Positions 11,400 through 22,195 of a stretch of DNA of 64,000 nt are shown piece after piece. The DNA comes from Nemertoderma westbladi (Eukaryota > Xenacoelomorpha > Nemertodermatida > Nemertodermatidae): positions 26,230-90,229 of the forward strand of contig JAUCBJ010003590.1 of the NCBI GenBank assembly GCA_032718475.1. The letters run 5' to 3'. Positions within the stretch are counted from its first letter, which is position 1; the number at the start of each line of letters is the position of its first letter. Made by a program: the position numbers and the translations under genes. The notes beneath the pieces are model-generated. The model had not been told where the DNA came from. It worked only from the letters and a program-made list of their open reading frames with translations, and ran no database searches.

Positions 11400-12928
11400 A
11401 TGATTGAGTTGATAGAAGATGATCTTGGTATCAGGGAGCGATATACTCTACCTTTGCAAGCGTTTGTTGATAGCTTGATACGTAGCGACGCTGGTCCAAC
11501 TACTACGGAGGACGATGGTCGTTATATCTAACCGCCAATGTCCTGGGAACAACTTGCGCGTGGGTTGGACTGTAGAAAATTCACCGCTCGCTATACGCAT
11601 CGTAATGGTACGTATATGGACTTCTTAACTACTGGTCATCCTATCGACCTACACGATACGAACGATATAGACACCAAAAGGGAAATGGTTTATTTAAATA
11701 TCATACCCAGCGGAAGCGGAAGGATAAACTGAGACTCGAACACGAAAACTCTATTCGAAACCGACTCGAAAGTGCAGATGTCGAAGAGCCGGATAAACGC
11801 AGCGACTTCACCAAATACCTGGAATTCTTGAGAGAAACCTATCTCGATATTACCAGTCAACAGAATCTAGAAACTCGATATCCTCAAGGTATACATCATG
11901 ACCGCATGGTAGAACTCAAACGGCTCTATTCCACTATGATGTATCTTACCGCCGATCGACCGCTACCTGTTGTACCGGATAGCTTCGAACGAATGGAGGA
12001 ATATTGTAAGCTGGAGAAAGATCACTCGCGTTTCCCCTACAAGACGTGCGTTTTTGGTATTATTGCGATGAATGTCCAAGACCCAACCAACAAACGGAAT
12101 GACATAAACATCCGCGGAGACGTTGCTTTAAACACGGTTTTACTCGCTATATTTACGGGAGTTTCGAGCGAAACTTGTTCGATGTATCACCTACGCTCGT
12201 TCGACTCAGACGATCTTTAAATAAACCAATGATCAGAGTTTCAGAATACTCGATCAGATCTCCTCATTCCCTAGTGTGTAGTGAGACCTCAGACTCTTGA
12301 TCCTATTGGTATGACGGATCCTCCCGAGCTGTACTCACTACTCAAAGATCTAGTGTTACCTGAACAATTAGTCGGTGGCACCCCGGTTGTGGGCTTCCTA
12401 GATATTAGCCCATACTACCTAGCCGGATTGGGACGCGGACATTTAATATCGCCGTTTAACCCTTACCATCGTCCCGGCTTAACACGATATAACCTGTCAC
12501 CAAAGTGGCGGAGAGCGTTGTACCAAATGAGTTAGACGCCATTCTACAAAGATCAGAAAAGGAACTTACGCTTGTTCAGATAAACGTAAATTGCACTAGC
12601 AAGTCCAAGCGGTAAACAAAGTAACTTTATCTAAGTTCGATCGGGAAATCCAGAATCTCTAAGAAGTTATCGAACTTGGACGATCCTATTCTCTGCGAGA
12701 GTTTTTGGATGAACGTATCCAGCTACGAGCGGAGGAAAATCAGCTCGAGGAGAAGCATATCGAAACGGCGGATACCTCGACCATAATCCTACACCTTCTG
12801 ATGCAAGCATATTGCACCCTTCACCCAGGAGTTATGGCCCTCCTAGTAAAGTGGCTCCCCCCAAAGAGAAAAGGACTCTTGCTAGCCTCAAAAAACTGCG
12901 TAAACGCCGTCCTCGTAAGAAAGACTAA
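11400..12928 (+). pseudogene. Unrecognised extra coding region of BEL/Pao element 1 (decayed)
   Basis: A once-continuous coding sequence can be followed from ATG at 11400 through several frame changes to a stop at 12926-12928. There is an in-frame UAA at 11529-11531, a frameshift near 11710, stops near 12220-12280, and further shifts near 12600 and 12780. The visible parts are an acidic N-terminal segment, a middle segment with YKTCVFGIIAMNV, a segment with GGTPVVGFLDISPYYLAGLG, and a Glu/Arg-rich probable coiled coil (DERIQLRAEENQLEEKH). It ends in a strongly basic tail (about 12890-12925, KKLRKRRPRKKD). It sits where an envelope gene would lie in an env-bearing element. However, I see no signal peptide or membrane segment and do not recognise the family. 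Its basic tail suggests nucleic-acid binding (inference). Confidence 0.55.
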
Positions 12929-13006
12929 CTGTTTAGAGTATCTTTATATTTTAGAAACTGTGATTTGTTATATTTTATAGACTTAAATCCCATTTTCTGG
13001 GAGCGG

Positions 13007-14133
13007 TGTAAAGGCTTTTGCGTAATTAGCCGGTTATTTTCCCCGTAAAGTACTCTGTAGTTGGTTTAACCGGCATAAAAGGCCGTGTCCTTACTGTATT
13101 GTTGTTTTAGAGGACATAAAAGCCATTTCTTCTGTATGTGTACTTTAGCGGACATGATTAGCAATTCTATGACGCAATAAGCCGGATCCTCTTGAAACAG
13201 TGTAGATACCATGACGACGGCTAACAGCTGATATTGCCACGTAGAACATCTCTTTGTTCTTTGTTCTCTCTTTGTTCGGTCGACCAATCAGAGCGTTTTT
13301 TGCCTCTGTGTTGGAGATGGTGTATAGAAACTAGGGAAGTGAGTCAGTATGTGATTTTTCCACAGCCTACAACACCGGCGTGGAACCTCCGTGTTTCAGT
13401 CTTTAGTTCAACATTAGTAGGCTTAATTATAGAACGTATATCCGTTATCTATCCATAACTTAATCATTCATACCTTAACATTACTGCTTTTGCTGTCGGT
13501 TATTCATTATATTTGTTGATGGAACATTATATTCGGAATACTGATAAACAATCAGACACCCCAATCTTCTTGATATACTAAAGGTTAGAGAGACCGGATA
13601 CATATAACGATTGCGACTTACATTGAGTGGTTTGAAGTGAATCTAATGCTATTTTATAGGCTGTACATGTATTGTCTGTTATTCTCTTTGTATGTGACTA
13701 AAATTAGTAAAGGTCGGCAGATTGGTGTGCAGCATTGTGTATTATTGTGATTGATAACGAAGCATCTCCTAAAGAATGCGCCATATACGTGAATCTATAG
13801 CCATCCCGTTGCGTCTGGTTTAAGTCATAACTCTGTTTATATATTTAGAGCGCCACGTCCTAAAGGAACTGTTAATATTTCCCGAAAGTGAATAATATTG
13901 TCAGAGATTATATATATTAAGATCAGTCGAATAATACAGTAGGTCTATCCCGCAATACGATTAGGCTTCCGAATCCAGTCTCCCGGGTATATCCAGCGGG
14001 TGAATGATCGCGCATAGACTGGTTTCGGCTAATGTAGTGTATCAAATATTTGTCGTAGGCTAAAGACGAACTATTATCTAGAAGACTTCCCAATTTGGCA
14101 GGTTAAACTGCTAAAGGTCTGAAAGCGCGAACA
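13007..14133 (+). repeat. 3' LTR of BEL/Pao element 1
   Basis: This is the direct repeat of 2017-3153. It is preceded by a purine-rich stretch (CTGGGAGCGG, 12998-13006) that may serve as the polypurine tract. It is followed by GCAAT, the second copy of the 5-bp target duplication. Confidence 0.93.
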
Positions 14134-14138
14134 GCAAT

Positions 14139-14928
14139 CTCAAAGATCTGGAATACTATTGAAAACTTCACTCACTCAAAATATCTAAAACGAAAGAAGG
14201 GCCCTAAGATTATTCATCACAGTTGTTACATTAACTGCAATTAAGTAAATAAAGAGGCAACTAATTTCATTTAAATTTCTAAACATTTTATTTAAGATAA
14301 ATATTAAGTATTGAGAGCACCGTTAAGTTTAAATAATGTAACAAAATTACGTACTGTACATCATTGTACAGTATGAAGGAAACTATTCCCCGATAAGACC
14401 CGGTTGTTTATTTATACAGTACAAACCTCCCTCGCTACGCTCGCTCATTACATAAATACACTCAGTTCATAACGTTGAAATGTGCTACAATGATAGACTG
14501 TAAATAAATACTGATGTATTCCATATCACTGTGGGAAACTAATAAGGTAATTGTAGGGCACAGAAACGATGGCGTTTTTCGCAATTTTCGCAAAAAACGT
14601 AAATGAAACCTCGCATTCTTCTTATAGGCCACCTGTAGTTACTGTAATTTATAGTTCGCATTCTATGTATTTATGCATTAATGCATACAGTAGGCCTACG
14701 TACAGTAGAATAGGCCTACTGCGGGGCGGGCAAGTCGCCTTGGGGCGGGTATATACAACATAGTATTATACCCGTGGTACTGTAGGACTATTTACTAGAT
14801 ACTGCGTAAGTATTGTATGCATTAATTACTACCTTAGCACAACGGTAGACTGATTGACCCCCCCCCCCCCCCCCCCCCCTCTCTATTGTCTTATTATTCC
14901 TAATGGTAGGTCTTTCTTTCCGTACCAG
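14139..14928 (+). other. Remainder of CAP intron 2, with poly(C) tract
   Basis: There is no coding sequence. The stretch contains a run of 22 C at 14858-14879 shortly before the splice acceptor (pyrimidine-rich, AG at 14927-14928). The C run extends the pyrimidine content upstream of the acceptor. Confidence 0.7.
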
Positions 14929-15210
14929 GTGATATGGGAGAACACGAAAGAGATCGGATGTGGAGTTAGATACTGTGAGGATGACGGTATGACTCTCGTC
15001 GCTTGCGATTATTACCCCGCAGGCAACTACTTGGGTAATTACCCTTACCAAGCTGTACAATCTGGCAGTGGCAGTGATGACAGTGGCAGTGGCAGTGCCA
15101 GTGATGGCAGTGGCAGTGGTAGTGCCAGTGATGATGGAGTGGATACCACCTCAACACTAGAAGGTACAACACCAGCATCAACATCTACGGAGGACACAAC
15201 AGTCGCCTAA
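14929..15210 (+). CDS. CAP/SCP-domain protein, terminal exon with Ser/Gly/Asp-rich tail
   Basis: This terminal exon of 93 codons starts after AG at 14927-14928. It opens with VIWENTKEIGCGVRYC, which completes GHFTQ-V-x-W from the previous exon, and continues to VACDYYPAGNYLG. These are the two C-terminal CAP signatures, with their conserved cysteines. After the domain comes a low-complexity tail with SGSG/SDD repeats (nucleotides about 15061-15135) and then a Thr/Ser-rich stretch, ending in TAA at 15208-15210. The tail resembles acidic or mucin-like linkers that can carry glycans (inference). No EGF, lectin or other C-terminal domain follows. The protein would be a small secreted CAP protein, function unassigned. 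Confidence 0.9.
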   Translation: MIWENTKEIGCGVRYCEDDGMTLVACDYYPAGNYLGNYPYQAVQSGSGSDDSGSGSASDGSGSGSASDDGVDTTSTLEGTTPASTSTEDTTVA

Positions 15211-15250
15211 CGATGATACTGTACTGTACGGTAGGCCTACAATCAAACTT

Positions 15251-15256
15251 AATAAA
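15251..15256 (+). promoter_or_regulatory. Likely polyadenylation signal of the CAP gene
   Basis: AATAAA lies 40 bp after the CAP stop codon, in an otherwise AT-rich 3' flank. Confidence 0.55.
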
Positions 15257-15639
15257 GAATATGGGTAATGGTGTCATAGAGTAATAATTAATTTTATTAT
15301 ATTCTGTATGTAGTGTTGTCATAATAAGTATAACTATTCAGCTAATTGTATGTAGGCCTACTGTAGGTGGGCCTACTACACCTTATATTATCTTGGTGTA
15401 GTTTCTTTACACACAATCGTAACTCGCAACACAACATCTGTTATTGACATACTGTAATTGTTATGCACAAAAATTGTGTTTATTGTACACCCGCCAATGC
15501 TATTTGGTTTTCGCATCAAATTTATTTCCCACGAAAGCAGCTGGTATCTAGCGGCTGAAAAACGAACACTTTATTGTGAACAAATAAAGTAATGTTGAAT
15601 TTTAATTTCAAAGTAATTTCCATGACATTGATTTTTTAT

Positions 15640-15763
15640 ATTAGCTATAGATACGACCCGCTAAGCTGCTGCAAAGCCCCTTAATTTAGTGGGCCAGTTA
15701 TTTCTCTTAGATAGAACCCCTGTTTATATTTATTTAAAGCCCCTATTTAATAGTTCTAGCTCT
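15640..15763 (+). repeat. Left part of dispersed repeat split by BEL/Pao element 2
   Basis: The segment holding 'atagatacgacccgc.aagctgctgcaaagcccc' and 'agtgggccagttattt' is also found at about 29067-29140. It occurs inverted at about 40440-40505. The rest of this copy resumes at 28909 on the far side of the retrotransposon, after the target duplication. Confidence 0.75.
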
Positions 15764-16122
15764 TGTGCGAAATCCAGGCTGGTTCTGTAAAACTGTTTTT
15801 CATTGTTTTAAAATCTTTCTTACTTAATAATAACATATATAATAAACTGATTAGCATTTAGGTAAATATGATAATTATAGTTCAGTACATAATAATTAAC
15901 GGTATAAGGCACCAGATCACGGTACCGGTAAGTATAACACAGACAGACACAGTCTGTGTATGAAAATGACTGAAAAGCAGAACAAGGAAACGACACGTCC
16001 TTCTGTAGTTGGTTAGTAAGAATATAATCAAGCAGTCAGCCATATGTATAGTAAAAATATGTGGTACTAAAAAATTACTTCAATCCTAAATACAGTATAA
16101 TTATTATCTGTAATTTAGGACA
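15764..16122 (-). repeat. 3' LTR of BEL/Pao element 2
   Basis: This 359-bp repeat matches 28548-28908 with only a few differences. On the minus strand it is preceded by GGTGGCGGGAGTA, a plausible polypurine tract (16123-16135 on +). Confidence 0.92.
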
Positions 16123-16302
16123 TACTCCCGCCACCGAACAAATAAACGCTTCTAGCTAAATAATTAGGCTCTATAAAAATTAATATTTTCAAATTATATA
16201 TATATATATAGCCTTCGTCAAAATAACATGCAAAACAAAATGAACCATATAATGTAACAAAATAATATTTGGTTATAAAATATTTCTCAACGGGATAAGT
16301 AA

Positions 16303-17694
16303 TCATATACTACTTTCACTCTCGGACTCAGATTCATTGCATATCGTAGTGATTCGTTGTTGGGCTTCAGTAGCCGCCTGGCGTTGTGGACGCTCTGATC
16401 TTACTGGGGGCTCTGGTTGAACGAGAGTGCCGGTAGTTGTTTGATTAAGGGGGCCGAGTTCAATATTGTCCGTTTCTAGAGGATACAACTTCCGTACAGG
16501 GCGTACTAGTGTTCCTAACTGTGTACGTAGGACGACAGATCGTACCCATCCATCCTTACCGGGGTGTAAGGTGATCACACGACCAAGGGACCATTTAGAA
16601 TGTGGTAAATGCGGATTATGTATTTGTACGATGTCATTTAAACGAATTTGTGTGGTTGGAAATGGGTTGTTCCATCGATGGTACTCGCGCAATGCAGTGA
16701 GATATTTGTGGGACCAGCGATTTTGAAACGCTTGCAATAAGTTTTGTATGTACAATTGACGGCGATTCAGTGTCGAATGTGGTACAAGGTCTGGATCATC
16801 GAGATCATCTCGCTCGATAATTCGATTTGGCAATGTGGTAATACGATGTCCAACCATTAATGTCGAGGGTGTAATGGGATTGAGGTCATCAATGTTAGAA
16901 GACACGTAGGTCAGTGGCCGGTCATTTAAAATAGCTTCAATTTCAATAACGACAGTCTGGAGCTCCTCCAATGAAATCAAGGCACGTCCCAATATCTTTT
17001 TCAAAATATCCTTTACCATTTTGATTAGTCTTTCCCAGAAGCCTCCATACCAAGGACTAGCTGGTGGGATCGTCTTCCAAATAGTCCTCTGATTAAGTAG
17101 GTAATCACGTACACCTGGATCATCCTGTATAGCTTTCATAATATCATTTGCAGCAGTGAAGTTAGTTGCATTATCGCTTAGTATCAAAGAAGGAGTAGAA
17201 CGTCGCCCAATAAGACGTCGAAATGCAAAAAGGAAAGATTCTGCACTGGCATCTTTTGCTATTTCCAGATGTACAGCGCGTGAAGTCGCACAAGTAAACA
17301 AGACAATATAAACTTTAACTTGTTCATTACAATCTATTACAATGAGTCTACCAGTATAGTCTACACCAGTAGTTTCAAATGGTCTTGTTTTATTAACTCT
17401 AAAGATAGGTAATGGAGGTGGAGGAGGTGTTGAGTATGGGAGACCTCTGAGACGTTTGCAAGTAATACATTTATGACAGATGGATTTAACGATTTGTCGA
17501 ATTCTAGGGATCCACCAATTCTGTCTAAGGTAAGTGACAGTGTCGCCAATACCAGAATGACAAATACGTTCATGGGCGTATGAAATCAGTAGTCGGGTAA
17601 ATCGGTAGTCGGTCAGGATAAAGTAGGATAGGTTGCTGAGTATTCCATGGTAGATCGGAATATTGTATTCTTCCAGCACATCGGATAATACCAT
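16303..17694 (-). pseudogene. BEL/Pao Pol, integrase part
   Basis: This is an open reading of 463 codons. It contains an integrase zinc-binding segment (H..H with CHKCITCKRL), then the DDE core: VDYTG with the first Asp, SDNATNF with the second, and PWYGGFWERL with the Glu. It ends in a DUF5641-like C-terminal domain (SKWSLGRVITLHPGKDG). It would insert the cDNA copy into the genome. It is in a different frame from the reverse transcriptase/RNase H part upstream (17570-19024), with which it overlaps, so a frameshift near 17,600-17,690 breaks the polyprotein. A Ser/Glu-rich tail precedes the stop. Confidence 0.92.
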
Positions 17695-19024
17695 CTACTA
17701 GAATCAAACGTAACTGTTTTATTATAGCAGGAGAGCGGGACTTGCTCTTATCATTCAAAAGACAACGATATACATCAGGATAACAAGTTTGTTGTATGTA
17801 TTTAATTAAATACAACTCGGCAGTTTTAATATCATTGGAATTTATAGTATCTCTGACATTATCATTTACTATTTGACTATGTTCATTAATGGACTTGCGC
17901 AAATTTATTCTATATTTGAGTTTGCGAATAAATATAAATACATATGCTGTCACTCGAAGTAGTTTATCATAATTGCTGAATTTGGAAATGTTTATCAGTT
18001 GCTCTGGAACAGATAATATGGATTCAACTGTTGAACACAATGTATTTATTTGTGGTTGATTAATATAATTGTAGTTAACATGAGATTGTTTAGGCCAATC
18101 AGATGACGTTAGCCAATTGGGACCATGTCGCCATAAATCGGATTTCAGAAGTATCTTCGCTTTTATTCCCCTGGATAACATATCTGAGGGATTGTCATTG
18201 GTTGAAACGTATTGAAAGTCTGCATTTGGTAGAATGCTATGTATCTCTTCAACTCGATGACGAACATAAGGATTAATAATGCCTTTAGATTTGACCCAAA
18301 GTAATGCGATTTGGCTGTCAGACCACACCCACAGACGACAATTTGGTAGTTGATGAGATAGTGTATCAGCAACATAACGAATGAGCCGAGCACCAACTGT
18401 TAATGAGGTCAACTCCAGTTGAGGAAGTGATAATTTAGTCTTCTTCTTCTTTTGAGGAGATTCTGATGTTAGAGGTAGTAAGGGTGCGACTCGTCCCTTA
18501 GCCATCACTAACTCGGATTGTTCAGATTGAACTGCATAAACGACTGCACCATAAGCTTTAATGGAAGCATCGCAAAACACATGTAATTTGGAACTGAGTC
18601 CTAAAGGTAGTCGTCGAGGTACTTCGAATGAAACTACAAGATTGAAGTCATTAATAATGGATTCCCATTCCTTCATAAATACATCAGGAATGGGTTCCTT
18701 CCATGACAATCCACGTTGCCACAACTGTTGGAGGAACATATGTGATCGGATGGTTACTGGAAATAACCAGCCATTAGGATCATATAACTTAGAAGTCAAG
18801 CACAAAACAACATGTTTTGTAACAATATCTGGAGAAACAATGTCTACGGTGGGAAATCCAATAACATCAGTATTTGTATCCCATAATAACCCAAATAAGG
18901 ATATAGTAGTATTTGTGACTTTGGGACCATTGTTATCTTTGTCAATAATTTGTTGTAATTTAGGTAAATTAGTGTGACCCATTGTTTTAATGGGAATCCA
19001 CCAGCAATGAGAACGTCGCAGCAT
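17570..19024 (-). pseudogene. BEL/Pao Pol, RT thumb/RNase H part
   Basis: This 484-codon reading continues Pol after the RT catalytic region. RNase H signatures are visible: FCDASIKAYGAVVY, LPQLELTSL, VWSDSQIALLW and NPSDMLSRG, which supply the acidic catalytic residues. The stretch YLLIKYIQQ..YPD leads toward the integrase zinc domain. It is offset by one frame from the RT-containing part (18844-19875) and from the integrase part. Pol therefore carries two frameshifts and no full-length polyprotein could be made. Confidence 0.9.
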
Positions 19025-19875
19025 TTGCGATAATAAGATATCAAACTGTCTTCGCTTTCATCAGTAGCCTGAAGGTTATCTACATAGATATTGTCAATAA
19101 TACGTTTGGCTAAAGTGATTTCATCATTTGATTTTATTAGAGTAGATTTCACATGGTGTCGTATTGTTGCGTTGAGTAGAAATTGAGAGCATGTAGCCAC
19201 AAACAACACTACGCGGAATCTGTAAATATCCCATGGGCTAGACTCATCTTCTGGATTACTGGGCCAAAAGAATCGAGTAACATTACGATCGACTTCTTCA
19301 ACTCCAATCTGGAGGAATGCTTTCTCTATATCAGCTACTGACGCCCATTTATTACAGCGAATTTTCATTAATAATGATACCAGCATTTGACTCAATGATG
19401 GACCAGTATATAGGCAGTCATTAAGACTCGGTTTATGTGGTCCTGAGCGTGCAGAACAATCAAAGACAACTCTTAGTGGGGTTGTAGAAGATGTTGGCTT
19501 CATGACCCCATGATGAGCAAGGTAATGTACTTGTTGAACATTATTTGATAAATTGATAGAATCTAGTGGTACCTTCTCAATAAATCCACGTTCTAGTTGA
19601 TTCATAATCACATTATGAAAACAACGTAGGAGTTCAGGTGTTTTCCTGAGTTTGGACAATGTACCATATAAGCGCTTGCGAGCTAACTGGATATTTGTAG
19701 GCAGAACTGGGGCATCAGGTCGCCATGGGAACTTTACTACATAATTACCATTTTCGAATCGTATAGATTGCTCAAAGTTAAGAATAGTTGATTCATGCAA
19801 TAGATCTGGGTCTTCGTAATTTATGCCAATTGCATCTAGACTCCAAATTCGATCGAAGGCAATCTCTACATTCAT
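18844..19875 (-). pseudogene. BEL/Pao Pol, reverse transcriptase catalytic part
   Basis: This 343-codon reading has the BEL/Pao reverse-transcriptase blocks: LRVVFDCSA, SVADIEKAFLQIGV (first catalytic Asp), TRFFWP, RVVLFVATCSQFLLNATI and IYVDN (the YxDD box, here YVDN). The GAT of the usual 'PFGATCSPFLL' block is replaced by VAT. It is followed by a frame change near 18,850-19,020 into the RNase H part. The few hundred bases upstream (19876-20386) look like the protease-RT linker with further stops. Confidence 0.9.
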
Positions 19876-20386
19876 TTCGGGGTTGGTATGCTCTTCAGGT
19901 CCAATGTCTGAAGTTGAGGTAAAACTACATAGTGCACTTAAAGCACTTTTTATAGATTCACTGGTGGGTAGACAACCAGCTATAATATCCCCTAAGTTCG
20001 AAGGTATACAATATAAACCATCATATATTTTTTTGCATAAATAAACGAGAAAAAATAATCTACACCGATCAGCAGACCTAGATCTGGAATATCATCTCCT
20101 CCTCGTGGATCAGCCAAGGAGAAACCTTGGAGCTTAAGGGTTTCAATAAGTTAGTCCCTACCAGTGGTATGTAGACGATGTGGAAGTGTGTCCACTACAA
20201 GTGCATTAACCAGGACTGGACCGTCAGATGTAGCGACACTGAATGCCATCAATAGACATCAGAATGCGCCAAGAGGTGCATAAATTAAATGCATTCGTCG
20301 CAATATAAATGAACATTGTGAACCAGGGTCTAGTAATGCCCTTACTTCATGAGTACCAGGAGGACCATCTCTTGTTGAAGTTCCAA
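19876..20386 (-). pseudogene. Decayed protease/linker segment of BEL/Pao element 2
   Basis: Between gag and the RT reading, short stretches in shifting frames resemble the BEL/Pao protease (one with DPGSQCSF near 20,320). They also resemble the linker before RT (one with GLLIGVDYF near 20,060). Several stop codons interrupt them. No CCHC knuckles are seen between gag and this segment, suggesting a small deletion near 20,400. Confidence 0.6.
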
Positions 20387-21489
20387 CTATGATTGGTGCA
20401 ATAGCCGAGAAAAGTAAAGCAAAGTAGGTAGGACTATATTACTACCACCTTGTTTAAAAGGAGCTGTATCATTGGCAGCAGTAACCAATGAACCTGCAGT
20501 ACTTGACCCAGTACTGGAAGGATGGTGAAAAGTTGAATTTACCTGAGATTTATGATCTGCACTAGAACGACTAAGTAAATTTGAACTATAAGTATGTGGT
20601 GCTGACGACTCAGCAGCATGTAGTTGCTCAATCTCCTCCCTAAGTGCAACACGTAAGTCGTCTAATGACCAATGTGTTGATTTCGCAGCACGATTAATGT
20701 TGCTGCGAATTTTAGCCGGAAGTTTGCGTACAGTAAGTTCTGCATAAACGTAACCAGCATCATCAATGTTATAACCCAATGCATAGGTTTAGGTGATGAC
20801 AGGTCAAATATTGTATTTAAACGTGCACGAAGTATAACTTCCTTTCTACCATAAGTATTCTTTAACAACATTACAGCTTCGTTATAGTCTTCATTTGTGC
20901 GTTGAAAGTTATCAACTAAGCGCGCAGCTTCACCAGTTAGTTGTCCTTCCAGATATGTGAATTTTGTAGCACCTGCAATATCTTGGTGTTTATCTACAGC
21001 ATCAACAAATCTGTCCCAAAAATTGGGCCAGTCTATGGGGTTGCCAGAAAATGTTGGCAACTTTATACTCGGTAGCTTTTGCTGTCTAACTCGACCAATT
21101 TGATTATCATTAAGCATAGATGAATCATGATTGGATGATCTGCCATTACTTACTTCGCATTTGGTAGGACTTGGATTAAGGAATGTATCAACTATACGGA
21201 GTGCTGATGACATTCGACGGTCATCTCGACAATTTTTGTCGATTTCTGATACTACCTCAGTCTCAGTGGGGACTAGGCTTAAAATGTGTTCATTTAAATC
21301 TAGAATCTTAGATTGTTGGTCTCGCAATGATGTAGTAACATTGATAATGTGATCTACATCAGGGTTTTCGATAGCTATTTTTGCATCAGCATCAACAAAC
21401 AATAAAGGATATAGCTCATCTAACAACTTAGTCACCATGGCACGGTGACCACCGCATTTGCTCTTTAGTTTGGCTAAAGTTTCAGCCAT
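20387..21489 (-). pseudogene. BEL/Pao Gag (DUF1759), frameshifted
   Basis: The frame starts at ATG 21489, immediately upstream of MAETLAKLKSKCGGHRA. A DUF1759-type domain follows (KLPTFSGNPIDWPNFWDRF ... YLEGQLTGEAARLV ... AVMLLKNTYG). Near 20,780 the frame shifts, and the coding sense continues as YVYAELTVRKLPAKI ... DDLRVALREEIEQLHAAE to 20387. It would be the structural Gag. The frameshift and the missing zinc knuckles make it non-functional as read. Confidence 0.88.
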
Positions 21490-21643
21490 TGAGATTTAGT
21501 TTAGGCTATATCACAGAATAATAATCAGATAATGGCTCAGTAAATTGCGTTGTGTTTATAAATTAAAATATTATTTATATTATACTGGTATTGCGTACCG
21601 GTATTCAATATTCATTATTCCAGTAGGCCTATCAGTCGGGCAC
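21490..21643 (-). other. Leader fragment of BEL/Pao element 2, next to the LINE poly(A)
   Basis: This short stretch upstream of gag is AT-rich with ACCGGTATTC motifs. It ends at the T run that is the LINE's poly(A) tail. Confidence 0.6.
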
Positions 21644-22195
21644 TTTTTTTTTTTTTTTTTTTTTTTTCTTCTTATAAAAAAGCCCTCTTGCCGATTAATT
21701 ACATATTTATGTTTATTGCACCACGGACACAGATAAATGTTAAATGAAACAAAAGCACACTTTGTTATCCACTGTACGTGATACACATCACACACACCAA
21801 ACGCACCACACGCACAAAAGCACCACACTCACAAACGCACCCAAACCAAAAAAATGAGATTAGGGCATCAAAAGTAAACCAGCCCTGACCGTTGCTAGTA
21901 CCATTAATCAGATCGAAATTTATTGTTAAATTCAGAAGTTATGAACGAGTAGTGTGTAAAATAAGTAAAAATTAAGATTAAAAGATATGTGTTGCAATCC
22001 GCAAGATATAAAAGTTTAAAGGGGCAAATATTTGGAAGAATAAGTAAACCACTAACAAAAATTAAAAAAGTCTAAATTCTAGAATTGTTTTGCACTTTAT
22101 TATACATATTTTGTTCTGTTCCACTATGTTATTACTGTAATTTAAAACCTGAAAGAGAAAACCAGTGGTATGTTGAGACGGACGTACAGACTACC

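Larger units (their letters stand above)
2017..14133 (+). mobile_element. BEL/Pao LTR retrotransposon (element 1), polymerase-deleted
   Basis: This is a complete element of 12,117 bp in the same orientation as the host gene and inside the CAP intron. LTRs of about 1.13 kb begin TGTAAAGG and end GCGAACA (TG...CA). The 5-bp target duplication GCAAT lies at 2012-2016 and 14134-14138. The internal order is a long leader, gag-protease, a short remnant of the RNase H/connection region, a non-coding stretch, and then an extra degenerate coding region before the 3' LTR. The DUF1759-type Gag, the DSGS protease and the 'NLADIASRG' remnant identify BEL/Pao. Reverse transcriptase, most of RNase H and integrase are missing, so it would need help from another element to move. 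The two LTRs differ by only a handful of substitutions and a short indel, so the insertion is young. Confidence 0.93.

Noticed and set aside
14966-15184. Antisense reading rich in HCHCHH
   Set aside because: It is the reverse frame of the SGSGSD repeat in the CAP terminal exon.
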